This document shows, piece after piece, positions 1 through 7,251 of a stretch of 40,685 bases of DNA. The stretch covers positions 1-40,685 of the forward strand of contig JAABRV010000004.1 in the NCBI GenBank assembly GCA_011390735.1, read 5' to 3'. Under the pieces are notes generated by a model. That model was not told where the DNA came from. It was given only the letters and a program-made list of their open reading frames with translations, and ran no database searches. Made by a program: the position numbers and the translations under genes. The number at the start of each line of letters is the position of its first letter. Within the stretch, counting starts at the first letter, position 1. The DNA comes from Trueperaceae bacterium (GTDB taxonomy: Bacteria > Deinococcota > Deinococci > Deinococcales > Trueperaceae).

Positions 1-724
1 TGCCCACGGGGGTTTGGCGCGTCGCGGCCAGCGAGCGCTCCTCTTCGAGCGCCGCCTCCACGTGGCCGAGGCGCGCCCGATCGATCATGAAGCCGAGGTA
101 GATCAACCCCGCCACGACGGTGTTGAACAGCAGCACCGCCAGCATCGTCGAGTCCATCGTCACGCCCGAGCCGTCCAGCGCGACGCTCTTCGCCGGGTGC
201 AGGGTGCGGAACCACTCGGCGGCGAGGTAGTTGAACGGCAGGCTGGCGGCGGCCACGATCGCCACCACCGCCGACACGCGGCCGCGGCGCACGGGGTCGT
301 CGATGAGGCCGCGCACGATGAAGTACCCGACCATCAGGGCCACCATGATCGCGGTCAGCGTGAGCTTGGCGTCCCACGTCCAGAAGGTGTTCAGCGTCGG
401 CCGCGAGTAGGTCATGCCGCCGATGATCGTCAGGCTCGCGAAGAAGAGGCCCATCTCGCCCGAGGCGACCGCCAGCACGTCGTCGCGGCGTTTGCCGCGC
501 CACAGGTAGAGCGCGCCGAACACGGCGGTGAGGCCGACCGCCACGAAGGCGATCCAGGCGACGGAGACGTGGGCGTACATGATGCGGATCAGGTCGCCCT
601 GGGTGACGTCGCGCGGGCTGAAGAGCAGCCCGAACGCGGCGGCGGCGAGGAACAGCAGCAGGGTGATCCCCAGGTAGATGCGCAGCCACGGTGGGCGGCG
701 CAGCCGAGCGGCAGCGTCGATCAT
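1..724 (-). CDS. ccmC: Cytochrome c maturation haem handling protein CcmC (partial, runs off left edge)
   Basis: The minus-strand frame is open from ATG at 724 to the window edge, giving 241 codons without a stop. The translation has several strongly hydrophobic segments and the tryptophan-rich haem-handling motif of the CcmC/CcmF/CcsA superfamily (NTFWTWDAKLT), followed by further membrane segments. CcmC moves haem to the periplasmic chaperone CcmE in System I cytochrome c maturation. The start has a GGAGGAG Shine-Dalgarno sequence but with a rather long spacer of about 10 bases, and follows the ccmB stop after 65 bases, so it is probably the fourth gene of the ccdA-ccmA-ccmB-ccmC operon. 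The length suggests only the C-terminus is missing. CcmE/CcmF would be expected just beyond the left edge. Confidence 0.93.
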   Translation of the reverse strand, partial: MIDAAARLRRPPWLRIYLGITLLLFLAAAAFGLLFSPRDVTQGDLIRIMYAHVSVAWIAFVAVGLTAVFGALYLWRGKRRDDVLAVASGEMGLFFASLTIIGGMTYSRPTLNTFWTWDAKLTLTAIMVALMVGYFIVRGLIDDPVRRGRVSAVVAIVAAASLPFNYLAAEWFRTLHPAKSVALDGSGVTMDSTMLAVLLFNTVVAGLIYLGFMIDRARLGHVEAALEEERSLAATRQTPVG

Positions 725-789
725 CCTTCGGTCACTCCTCCGGGGCCCCCGGGCCCCTTGGCGTCGTCGAACCCCATGTACGGCGCACG

Positions 790-1509
790 TCAGGCCTCCA
801 CCACGAAGCGGAACAGCACCAGGCAGACGACGGCGTACACGAGGTCGAAACCCACGAGCAATCTTAGCCATGCCCAAGCCAGATCGAGGTCGCCCGATCC
901 GACGAGCGCGTTGCTGGCACGCACGGCGGCCAGCAGGATCGGCACCACGACGGGGAACATCAACACGGGGAGCAGCGACTCGCGCGCCCGCAGGTTGGCG
1001 GTCAGGCCGGCGTAGAAGACCGCGATGAGGGCGAAGCCGAGCGTGCCCGCCGCGATCGTGCCGAGCAGCACGGCCACCACCAGCGCCGGCGCCGTCTCCC
1101 CGCCGCCGCCGGGGGCGCCGCCGCCTCCGATGTCGGCGCCGTACAGGCCGCCGGCGAGCGGCAGCAGCACGAAGCCGAGCGCGGTCATCAGGCCCCAGTT
1201 CGCCAGCAGCTTGCCGAGGTAGACGGCGGCCCGCGGCACGGGCCAGGCGAGCAGGGCCTCGAGCGCGCCGTCCTCGAGGTCGGCCTGCCAGCTCTGGGCG
1301 GCCGAGATCACCCCGGCGAAGGCCAGCGCCACCCACAGGGCGCCCATCGCGCCCTCGCGCATGAGCAGCGGGTTCTCGCCGAAGGCGAAGGCCAGGACGC
1401 CCAGCGTGACCGCGGAGAAGAACACCGTCGCCACCGTGACGGCCTTGGAGCGCGCCTCCTGCAGCAGGTCCTTGCGCGCGATCCACAGCACGGCGTGGAG
1501 GTCGTTCAC
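790..1509 (-). CDS. ccmB: Haem exporter membrane protein CcmB
   Basis: This 239-residue protein starts at a GTG overlapping the ccmA stop by 4 bases (GTGA). It opens with the family's soluble amphipathic start (VNDLHAVLWIARKDLLQEAR) and then carries six hydrophobic segments with the CcmB landmark region LEDGALEALLAWPVPRAAVYLGK near residues 73-95. CcmB is the membrane partner of the ATPase CcmA and, with CcmC, releases holo-CcmE for cytochrome c assembly. The length fits the family (about 220-230) apart from a glycine-rich insertion (GGGGAPGGGGETAP) in a loop around residue 133, which is unusual but probably harmless. The longer frame extending to 1989 is antisense to nothing and simply overlaps ccmA out of frame. 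Confidence 0.93.
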   Translation of the reverse strand: MNDLHAVLWIARKDLLQEARSKAVTVATVFFSAVTLGVLAFAFGENPLLMREGAMGALWVALAFAGVISAAQSWQADLEDGALEALLAWPVPRAAVYLGKLLANWGLMTALGFVLLPLAGGLYGADIGGGGAPGGGGETAPALVVAVLLGTIAAGTLGFALIAVFYAGLTANLRARESLLPVLMFPVVVPILLAAVRASNALVGSGDLDLAWAWLRLLVGFDLVYAVVCLVLFRFVVEA

Positions 1510-2258
1510 GCGTCGCCCTCCCCGTCCACGGGCGCGCTCGTGGTCGCGGCCACCGCCGTGGCGCGTGTCGGCCGCGCCATCACCCGCAGGTGCCCGCCCG
1601 CGATCTCGACGACCGCGTCGGCGGTGGCCAGCGAGCGGGGGAGGTCGTGCGAGGCGACCAGCACCGTGCGGCCGTCGTCGCGGGCCGCGGCGATCAGGGC
1701 GTCGACGAGCTCCTGACCCTGCTCGTCGAGGGCGGCGTACGGTTCGTCGAGCAGCCAGACGGGCGCGTCGGCCAGCGACAGGCGCGCCAGCGCCAGCCGC
1801 TTGCGCATGCCGCTCGAGTAGGCCCGCACCAGGTGGTCGGCCGCCGCGCCCAGCCCCACGCGCTCCAGGGCGCGGTCGACGGCCTCCGGGTCCTCGCCGC
1901 CGCCCCGCAAGGCGACGCCGAGGCGCAGGTTCTCGCGGCCGCTCAGGGCCCCGTACGCGCCGCCGTACACCGGCAGCGTCGCCACGCACGTCCGCACCTC
2001 GTGCGCCTGGCGCACGACGTCGTGACCCAGCACCCGCGCGTGACCGCGAACGGGCCGCAGCCGGGTGGCGAGCAGCCGCAGCAGCGTCGTCTTGCCGGCC
2101 CCGTTGGGGCCGTGCAGGGCGACGACCCGGCCGACGGCGACGTCGAGGTCGATGCCAGCGAGCACGGGCGGCCCACCGTAGCCGTGGACCAGGCCGCGGA
2201 GCTCGACGGCGGGCGGTGCGCCAGCCGGTTCGCCCGTCGGTGCGCCCGTGGGGGCCAT
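1506..2258 (-). CDS. ccmA: Haem exporter ATPase CcmA
   Basis: A 250-residue ABC ATPase. Walker A GPNGAGKT is at residues 50-57, the signature YSSGM at 147-151, Walker B with the catalytic glutamate (LLDEP) at 169-173, and the switch histidine at 204 (SHD). The signature YSSGMRKR replaces the usual LSGGQ, which is typical for CcmA. It powers the CcmAB(C) machine that frees haem-loaded CcmE. The ATG at 2258 overlaps the ccdA stop (TGATG), and its own stop overlaps the ccmB GTG, so translation of ccdA-ccmA-ccmB should be coupled. The first 15 residues are a low-complexity Pro/Ala/Gly/Thr extension. Confidence 0.94.
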   Translation of the reverse strand: MAPTGAPTGEPAGAPPAVELRGLVHGYGGPPVLAGIDLDVAVGRVVALHGPNGAGKTTLLRLLATRLRPVRGHARVLGHDVVRQAHEVRTCVATLPVYGGAYGALSGRENLRLGVALRGGGEDPEAVDRALERVGLGAAADHLVRAYSSGMRKRLALARLSLADAPVWLLDEPYAALDEQGQELVDALIAAARDDGRTVLVASHDLPRSLATADAVVEIAGGHLRVMARPTRATAVAATTSAPVDGEGDA

Positions 2259-2962
2259 CACAGCCGGCTCCACAGCCACTCGGGCGTCCAGCGGATCAGC
2301 ACGGCGTTCAGGGCCGTGAAGGTGCCGGTCACCAGCATGACGCCGACGACCAAGAGCAGGGCGCCCGCGCCGCGCTCGATCCACGGCAGCCACGGCCGCA
2401 GGCCCCGGCTCATGCGGGTGAAGGGCTCGATCGCCAGGGCGGCGAGCAGGAAGGGGACCGCGAGGCCCGCCGCGTACGCCGTCAGCAGCCCGACGCCGGT
2501 GGCCAGCGTGCCGCTCGCGCCGGCCGCCGCCAGGATCGAGCCGAGCACGGGCCCGATGCACGGGGTCCAGCCGAACGCGAAGGCCATGCCCAACAGTGTG
2601 GCGCCCCAGGGGCGCTGCGTGTCGGTCGCCGAGCCGACGTTGCGGCGCGTGTCGCGGTAGAGGAACGGGACCCGGATGACCCCCAGCATCACCAGCCCGA
2701 AGACGATGACGAGCACGCCGCCCACGATCGTCAGCAGCTCCTGCTGCGCGCGCAGGACGCTGCCGAGGGCGCTGGCGGAGGCGCCCATGGCGATGAAGAC
2801 GAGGGAGAAGCCGAGCACGAAGAGGCCGGCGTTGCGCAGCAGCAGGGGCCGGCTGGCGCCGCTGCCGCCGACGTACGCCAGGTAGGTGGGCACCAGGGGC
2901 AACACGCAGGGCGACAGGAACGACAGGATGCCGGCGAGGAAGGCGATGGGCGGGGTCGGCAT
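2258..2962 (-). CDS. ccdA: Thiol-disulfide exporter CcdA (DsbD membrane domain)
   Basis: A 234-residue polytopic membrane protein of the CcdA/DsbD-beta family. The two redox cysteines sit in the family contexts SFLSPCVLPLVPTY (Cys19) and AFGWTPCIGPVLG (Cys135). It carries reducing equivalents from cytoplasmic thioredoxin across the membrane to keep the CXXCH motifs of apocytochromes reduced before haem attachment. I chose ATG 2962 over the upstream in-frame start at 3079 because the added residues are low-complexity and the N-terminus then matches the family (short tail, then the first cysteine helix). A -10-like CAAACT lies 7 bases before this ATG, in keeping with a leaderless transcript. 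It is first in the ccdA-ccmABC operon and divergent from the ABC importer. Confidence 0.92.
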   Translation of the reverse strand: MPTPPIAFLAGILSFLSPCVLPLVPTYLAYVGGSGASRPLLLRNAGLFVLGFSLVFIAMGASASALGSVLRAQQELLTIVGGVLVIVFGLVMLGVIRVPFLYRDTRRNVGSATDTQRPWGATLLGMAFAFGWTPCIGPVLGSILAAAGASGTLATGVGLLTAYAAGLAVPFLLAALAIEPFTRMSRGLRPWLPWIERGAGALLLVVGVMLVTGTFTALNAVLIRWTPEWLWSRL

Positions 2963-2992
2963 TCGGGACAGTTTGGCACGCGTCGATGAGTG

Positions 2993-3021
2993 TGGACGGG
3001 GCGGCGGTCCCGCGGTAGCAT
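2993..3021 (+). promoter_or_regulatory. Promoter of the ABC importer genes
   Basis: TGGACG (2993-2998), a 17-base spacer and TAGCAT (3016-3021) form a sigma-70-type promoter. Transcription would start near 3028, leaving a leader of about 44 bases with a perfect AGGAGG at 3061-3066, five bases before the ATG at 3072. Confidence 0.6.
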
Positions 3022-3071
3022 CCGCGCACCCCGACGGCGGCCACGGGTCGCCCCCCGAGCAGGAGGATCCC

Positions 3072-4097
3072 ATGCGCATTGTCCGTTCGCTCGTCCCCCT
3101 CGTGATCGCTCTGGCGCTCGCCGGCGCCGCGGTCGCCCAGACCGCGGTCGAGCCCCTGTCGCCGCGTGAGACCGTGCGCGTCGCCTACGTGCCGATCACC
3201 AAGTTCGGCACCCTCTACGTGGCGGCCGACCGCGGCCTCTTCGACGCCTACGGCCTCGACGTGGAGATCAACCGCGTGGCCTCCGGCACCGAGGCGATCG
3301 CCTTCCTGGAGCAGGGCCAGATCGACGTCGGCGGCATCGCCATCGTCGTCTCGCTGTGGAACGGCTGGGCCCAGGGCCTCGACCTGCGGGTCATCGCGCC
3401 GGGCGGCCTGGAGCCCTTCGCGAACAGCCCCACCAAGCTCATGCTGCGCGCCGACCTGGCCGACGAGGTCGCCGACATCGCCGACCTGCGCGGTCGCACG
3501 GTGGCGGTCGCCGGCGGGCCCGGCTCCGGGGGCGAGTACCTGGCGGCCAAGGCGCTCGAGCGCGGCGGCCTGACGATCTTCGACGTCAACCTGGTCAACG
3601 TCGCGAACCCGGACATCCCGCTGTCGTTCGAGTCGGGGGCGATCGACGCCGCCATCCTCGGCTCGCCCTTCGCCGAGCAGGCCGAGGCGAGCGGCGGCGC
3701 CGTGCCCTTCGCGGAGGACCTGGCTCCGGGCCTGATGACCGTCGCCTTCGTCGGCTCGGGACGGTTCGTGCAGGAGCGTCCCGAGGTCGCGCAGCGTTTC
3801 GCGCTGGCGCTGCTCGAGGCCTCTCGGCTCATGCAGGGCGATGATTTCCTGTCGCCAGCGAACCTCGATGCGTACCTGACGTACGTGCCGAACGCCACGG
3901 TCGAGAGTCTACGAGCCGACACACGGCTGATCTTCGACCCGGACCAGCAGATCCCCGTCGACGGCCTCGCCGACGTCGAGCGCACCCACCGCGAGAACGG
4001 CCGCACCGCCTACGAGACCCCGATCGACCTGGGCGCGGTCGTCGACCCCTCGTTCATGGACTGGGCGCTGGAGCAGCTGGGCGCGTACGGGGAGTGA
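3072..4097 (+). CDS. ABC transporter substrate-binding protein, NitT/TauT (NMT1/SsuA-like) family
   Basis: A 341-residue exported protein. Residues 1-22 are a Sec signal peptide with an AVA|Q cleavage site, and there is no lipobox cysteine. The mature protein follows the NMT1/SsuA pattern: VRVAYVPITKFGTLYVAADRG, then YGLDVEI, a VASGTEAIAFLEQGQIDVG segment, and an LRGRTVAVAGGPGSGGEYL hinge near residue 145. Proteins of this group bring nitrate, aliphatic sulfonates, taurine, pyrimidine precursors or riboflavin to an ABC permease. The substrate here cannot be read from the sequence. ATG 3072 is fixed by an ideal Shine-Dalgarno sequence. The ATPase and permease follow directly, so this is a complete importer. 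Confidence 0.88.
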   Translation: MRIVRSLVPLVIALALAGAAVAQTAVEPLSPRETVRVAYVPITKFGTLYVAADRGLFDAYGLDVEINRVASGTEAIAFLEQGQIDVGGIAIVVSLWNGWAQGLDLRVIAPGGLEPFANSPTKLMLRADLADEVADIADLRGRTVAVAGGPGSGGEYLAAKALERGGLTIFDVNLVNVANPDIPLSFESGAIDAAILGSPFAEQAEASGGAVPFAEDLAPGLMTVAFVGSGRFVQERPEVAQRFALALLEASRLMQGDDFLSPANLDAYLTYVPNATVESLRADTRLIFDPDQQIPVDGLADVERTHRENGRTAYETPIDLGAVVDPSFMDWALEQLGAYGE

Positions 4098-4153
4098 TCT
4101 CCGCGCGGTGACGCCTGGGGCGCCCGCAGCGGGCGGCGTCCGGCGCGCCGCCA

Positions 4154-4185
4154 CGTGCCGCGCCCGCGGCGTGCCGCGCCCGCGC
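4154..4185 (+). repeat. 16-bp tandem repeat upstream of the ABC ATPase gene
   Basis: Two head-to-tail copies of CGTGCCGCGCCCGCG plus one base (G in copy 1, C in copy 2) occupy 4154-4169 and 4170-4185, immediately in front of the TACGCT box of the ATPase gene. It may simply be slippage in GC-rich DNA. Confidence 0.7.
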
Positions 4186-4187
4186 GG

Positions 4188-4193
4188 TACGCT
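4188..4193 (+). promoter_or_regulatory. TANNNT -10 box before the ABC ATPase
   Basis: TACGCT lies 9 bases before the ATG at 4203 and no Shine-Dalgarno sequence is visible, which fits a leaderless or nearly leaderless transcript initiated inside the importer locus. Confidence 0.5.
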
Positions 4194-4202
4194 CGCGCGA
4201 GC

Positions 4203-4985
4203 ATGAGCGCCAAGATCGTCGCCCGTTCCGCCGAGAAGCGCTTCCAGACCCGCGCGGGCTGGATGACCGCCCTCCGCGACTTCGATCTCGAGGTCGCGGA
4301 GGGCGAGTTCCTGTGCCTCGTCGGCCCGTCGGGCTGCGGCAAGTCGACCTTCCTGCGCATCCTCGCCGGGCTCGACCACGCCACCGGCGGCGAGGTGCGC
4401 ATCAACCCGGGTCCCGACCCGCGGCAGCCGCTGGCCAACGTCGTGTTCCAGGAGTACGCCGTGTTCCCGTGGAAGACGGTGCTGCACAACGTCGCGTTCG
4501 GCCTCGAGATGCGCGGCGTGGGCCGCAAGGAGCGCGAGGCGACAGCACAGCGCTGGATCGACAAGGTGGCCCTGACGCGCTTCGTCGACTACTACCCGGC
4601 GCAGCTCTCCGGCGGCATGAAGCAGCGGGTGTCGATCGCCCGCGCGCTCGCCAACGATCCCCAGGTCCTGCTGATGGACGAGCCGCTGGGCGCGCTCGAC
4701 GCCCAGACCCGGGCGGTGCTGCAGGAGGAGCTGCTGCAGCTCTGGGAGGAGTCGCGCAAGACCGTGCTCTACGTGACCCACTCGATCGACGAGGCGGTGT
4801 TCCTGGGCGACCGGGTGGTCGTCATGACCGCCCACCCGGGGACGGTGAAGACCGTGATCGACGTCGAGCTGCCGCGCCCGCGCGACCTGTCGGTGATGGC
4901 CACGCCCGAGTTCGCCGCGCTGACGGGTGCGGTCTGGGACGCCCTGCGCGACGAGGTGCGGCGGGCGATGGCGGAGCAGGCATGA
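4203..4985 (+). CDS. ABC transporter ATP-binding protein, NitT/TauT family
   Basis: A 260-residue ATPase with Walker A GPSGCGKS at 41-48, a Q-loop VFQEYAVFPW at 81-90, signature LSGGMKQR at 135-142, Walker B VLLMDE at 155-160 and the H-loop histidine at 193. The FQE.. AVFPW Q-loop and LSGGMKQRVSIARAL signature are typical of the SsuB/TauB/NrtD group, matching the NMT1-type binding protein upstream. The ATG at 4203 was chosen because it begins the family N-terminus and lies behind a TACGCT box. The gene overlaps the permease by 4 bases (ATGA). It would hydrolyse ATP at the cytoplasmic face to drive import. Confidence 0.93.
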   Translation: MSAKIVARSAEKRFQTRAGWMTALRDFDLEVAEGEFLCLVGPSGCGKSTFLRILAGLDHATGGEVRINPGPDPRQPLANVVFQEYAVFPWKTVLHNVAFGLEMRGVGRKEREATAQRWIDKVALTRFVDYYPAQLSGGMKQRVSIARALANDPQVLLMDEPLGALDAQTRAVLQEELLQLWEESRKTVLYVTHSIDEAVFLGDRVVVMTAHPGTVKTVIDVELPRPRDLSVMATPEFAALTGAVWDALRDEVRRAMAEQA

Positions 4986-6031
4986 TGCCGGGTTCGGCGC
5001 GCGGCGCCGGCGGCCCAGCCGCCACGGCGTGGGGGCTCCCGCTCGCGGTCCTGCTGGCCACGCTGGCGGCCGGCTTCGCCTTCGGCCTGTGGGCGACCGC
5101 CTGGTGGGCGCTGCTGGCGATCGGCTTCGTGTGCGTGGTGTTGCTGGCGCAGGAACTGGAGTCGCGGCTCGCGCTGCGCTGGCGCGGGCCGTTCCAGCGC
5201 GGCCTCGCGCTCGGCTTCCCGCTCTCGCTGCTGCTGATCTGGGAGCTGCTCGCGGGCGCCGGCATCCTCAATCCGCGCTGGTTCCCGCCGCCCAGCCAGA
5301 TCGCCGTGGCGCTGTGGGAGCTGACGGTGACCTTCGACCGCTTCAACCGCAGCAGCCTCCTCGGCCGACCGTGGCTGCTCCCGCAGGTGGTCTCGGAGCA
5401 GGGGTGGGCCGGCGCCCAGGCGCTCGTGCGCGAGAGCCACGTGTGGGCGACGCTGTCGCGCGTGCTCGGGGGCTTCCTCATCGGCGCGTTCCCCGGCGTG
5501 CTCATCGGCATGGTCATGGGCCTCAACCGCACCGTGCGGATGATGCTCGACGCGACGATGTCGGCGATCTACGTGCTCCCCAAGATCGCCATCTTCCCGA
5601 TCCTCATGCTCGTGTTCCCCAATCCCTTCGGCGAGGGCCCGAAGATCGCCGTCGTGGCGATCAGCGCCTTCTTCCTGGTGGCCATCAGCACGATGGCCGG
5701 CGTGCAGGGGATCGACAAGGTGTACCTGGAGGCGGGGCGCAACTTCGGCGCGTCGCGCTGGCAGATGTTCCGCCACGTCATCCTGCCCGGCGCGCTGCCG
5801 ATCGTGTTCTCGGGGCTGCGCCTGGCGCTGGGGACGGCCCTGATCGTCATCGTGGCGGTCGAGTTCGTGCGCGCCGACCGCGGCGTGGGCTTCCTCATCT
5901 ACTACTACTGGCAGGTGCTCGTCACGCCGCGGATGTACGCCGCCCTGGTCGTGGTCATGGCCCTCGGCGTCGGCCTGACCGCGCTGCTGCAGTGGGTCGA
6001 GCGGCGCGTCATGCCGTGGCGGCGGAACTGA
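4982..6031 (+). CDS. ABC transporter permease, NitT/TauT family, with N-terminal extension
   Basis: A 349-residue membrane protein. The C-terminal half is a standard BPD_transp_1 permease: the EAA coupling loop EAGRNFGASRWQMFRHVILPG lies at residues 250-270, and membrane helices flank it. Family members are usually about 250-280 residues. The extra length is two hydrophobic segments near residues 18-56 and a loop insertion around 115-150 containing several tryptophans. Translation is coupled to the ATPase by an ATGA overlap. I see no second permease, so it would act as a homodimer. Confidence 0.9.
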   Translation: MMPGSARGAGGPAATAWGLPLAVLLATLAAGFAFGLWATAWWALLAIGFVCVVLLAQELESRLALRWRGPFQRGLALGFPLSLLLIWELLAGAGILNPRWFPPPSQIAVALWELTVTFDRFNRSSLLGRPWLLPQVVSEQGWAGAQALVRESHVWATLSRVLGGFLIGAFPGVLIGMVMGLNRTVRMMLDATMSAIYVLPKIAIFPILMLVFPNPFGEGPKIAVVAISAFFLVAISTMAGVQGIDKVYLEAGRNFGASRWQMFRHVILPGALPIVFSGLRLALGTALIVIVAVEFVRADRGVGFLIYYYWQVLVTPRMYAALVVVMALGVGLTALLQWVERRVMPWRRN

Positions 6032-6074
6032 GCGCGGTGCAGGCGCTTCGGCCGTGTGCGCCGCGCGACCAAAA

Positions 6075-6106
6075 GAGCGCCGGCCCCGCACTGGGCGGGG
6101 CCGGCG
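6075..6106 (-). terminator. Intrinsic terminator of the secreted acidic protein gene
   Basis: A perfect 12-bp stem (6078-6089 with 6095-6106) closes a 5-base loop. On the minus strand it is followed by CTCTTTT, so it terminates the gene ending at 6126. On the plus strand no T-run follows, although the hairpin could still protect the permease mRNA end. Confidence 0.85.
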
Positions 6107-6125
6107 TGGTGGTGAGCCCTGGCGT

Positions 6126-6677
6126 TCAGTTGCCGAGGTAGACCAGCGTGCCGTTCGGGTCGGCGTTGAAGACGGCGCGGTAGGCGACGCCGTCGGCGGT
6201 GAAGCCGAACGCCCGGCCGCTGGCTTCCATCTCGCCGATCTGCGCGCCGATGGCCTGCAGGTGCGCCATCAGCGTCGACATCGCCTTGGTGTTGCTGGTC
6301 TCCTCGAGGACGAAGAGCACGCCGCCCTCGTAGGGCTCGATGACCTTGATCGAGCACACGCAGCGCTCGAGCTCGTAGTCCTCGAGGGCGTTCTCGGGCA
6401 GCGTCTCGACGTCGAATCCGGGGACGAACACGTCACCGATGTAGCCCAGGTCTTCGTTGGTCACCACGACCTTGAGGCCGTGATCGATCTCGAAGCGGAT
6501 GCCCATCGTCTCGACGATTTCGTCCTCACCGTCGTCGTTCTCTTCCTCGAACTCGAGGCCGGCCTCGGCGCCGATCAGGATCCCGTTCGCGGCGGACGCG
6601 AAGGAGAGGGACACCGCCAGCAGGCCGATCAGGATGGCGAGCAGCCACCGCGTGGGGTTCTTACGGATGTGTTGCAT
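6126..6677 (-). CDS. Secreted acidic protein of unknown function
   Basis: A 183-residue protein that I do not recognise. Residues 1-29 form a Sec signal peptide (basic start, hydrophobic core, ASA|A). The mature N-terminus has a strongly acidic stretch (EFEEENDDGEDEIVE, residues 42-56). A Cys-X-Cys pair sits at 106/108, followed by a region of alternating hydrophobic residues that looks like beta/alpha structure. An AAGGAG site 7 bases before the ATG supports the start. The gene has its own terminator and is separated from msrB by 172 bases, so it is probably monocistronic. Three phased CGTGA repeats lie upstream. Export is well supported; a function would be guesswork. Confidence 0.85.
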   Translation of the reverse strand: MQHIRKNPTRWLLAILIGLLAVSLSFASAANGILIGAEAGLEFEEENDDGEDEIVETMGIRFEIDHGLKVVVTNEDLGYIGDVFVPGFDVETLPENALEDYELERCVCSIKVIEPYEGGVLFVLEETSNTKAMSTLMAHLQAIGAQIGEMEASGRAFGFTADGVAYRAVFNADPNGTLVYLGN

Positions 6678-6806
6678 GCTGCGCTCCTTGTTCTGGGCGC
6701 CGCGCCGCGGACGGGCGCGGCAGAGAGAAGCTCATCGTGCGGCCGGGGCCTGGCGATTGCCTCATCCGGGCTACCACCTCCTCCGTCGTCAGTGTGGGGC
6801 ACGGGC

Positions 6807-6833
6807 CGTGACACGACCGTGAGACCAGCGTGA
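6807..6833 (-). promoter_or_regulatory. Three CGTGA direct repeats spaced by exactly 11 bp
   Basis: CGTGA occurs at 6807, 6818 and 6829 (TCACG on the minus strand). An 11-bp period places the copies on one face of the helix, as in operators of OmpR/PhoB-type response regulators. They lie about 130 bp upstream of the secreted acidic protein gene and just downstream of msrB. No regulator of that type is in the window. Confidence 0.35.
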
Positions 6834-6849
6834 CGGTGGTGGGGTGGTT

Positions 6850-7248
6850 TCAGTCTGGGTCGGGAACGAAGCGCAGCGCGATGCCGTTGCTGCAGTAGCG
6901 CAGGCCGGTCGGCTCGGGGCCGTCCTCGAAGACGTGCCCGTGGTGGGAGCCGCAGTGGGCGCAGTGGAACTCGGTGCGCGGGTAGCGCAGGAGGTAGTCG
7001 GTCTTCGTCTCGAAGGCGCCGGGCAGCGCGTCGTGGAACGACGGCCAGCCGCAGTGGGCGTCGAACTTCGTCTCGGCGCGGTAGAGCGGGTGGCCGCAGG
7101 CGGCGCAGACGTACGTGCCCGGGCGCCACTCGTCGTTGAGCGGGCTGCTCCCCGGGCGCTCCGTCGCCTCCCGGCGCAGGACCTGGTACTGCTCGGGGGT
7201 CAGGCGTGCGCGCCAGCCAGCGTCGTCACGGGGGAGGTCGTCGGCCAT
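6850..7248 (-). CDS. msrB: Peptide-methionine (R)-S-oxide reductase MsrB
   Basis: A 132-residue single-domain MsrB. The structural zinc is held by CXXC pairs at 48/51 and 96/99; the catalytic cysteine is Cys119 in the family motif RYCSNGIALRF; a likely resolving cysteine is Cys66 (CGWPSF). It reduces methionine-R-sulfoxide in oxidised proteins, using thioredoxin. There is no signal peptide, so it acts in the cytoplasm. A TATCCT box 5 bases before the ATG overlaps the stop codon of the esterase gene, so it can probably be transcribed alone as a leaderless message as well as with the upstream operon. Confidence 0.95.
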   Translation of the reverse strand: MADDLPRDDAGWRARLTPEQYQVLRREATERPGSSPLNDEWRPGTYVCAACGHPLYRAETKFDAHCGWPSFHDALPGAFETKTDYLLRYPRTEFHCAHCGSHHGHVFEDGPEPTGLRYCSNGIALRFVPDPD

Positions 7249-7251
7249 GGC

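Noticed and set aside
14-1015. 333-residue plus-strand ORF at the left edge
   Set aside because: It is antisense to ccmC, whose membrane pattern and haem motif are clear, and has the composition of a shadow frame.
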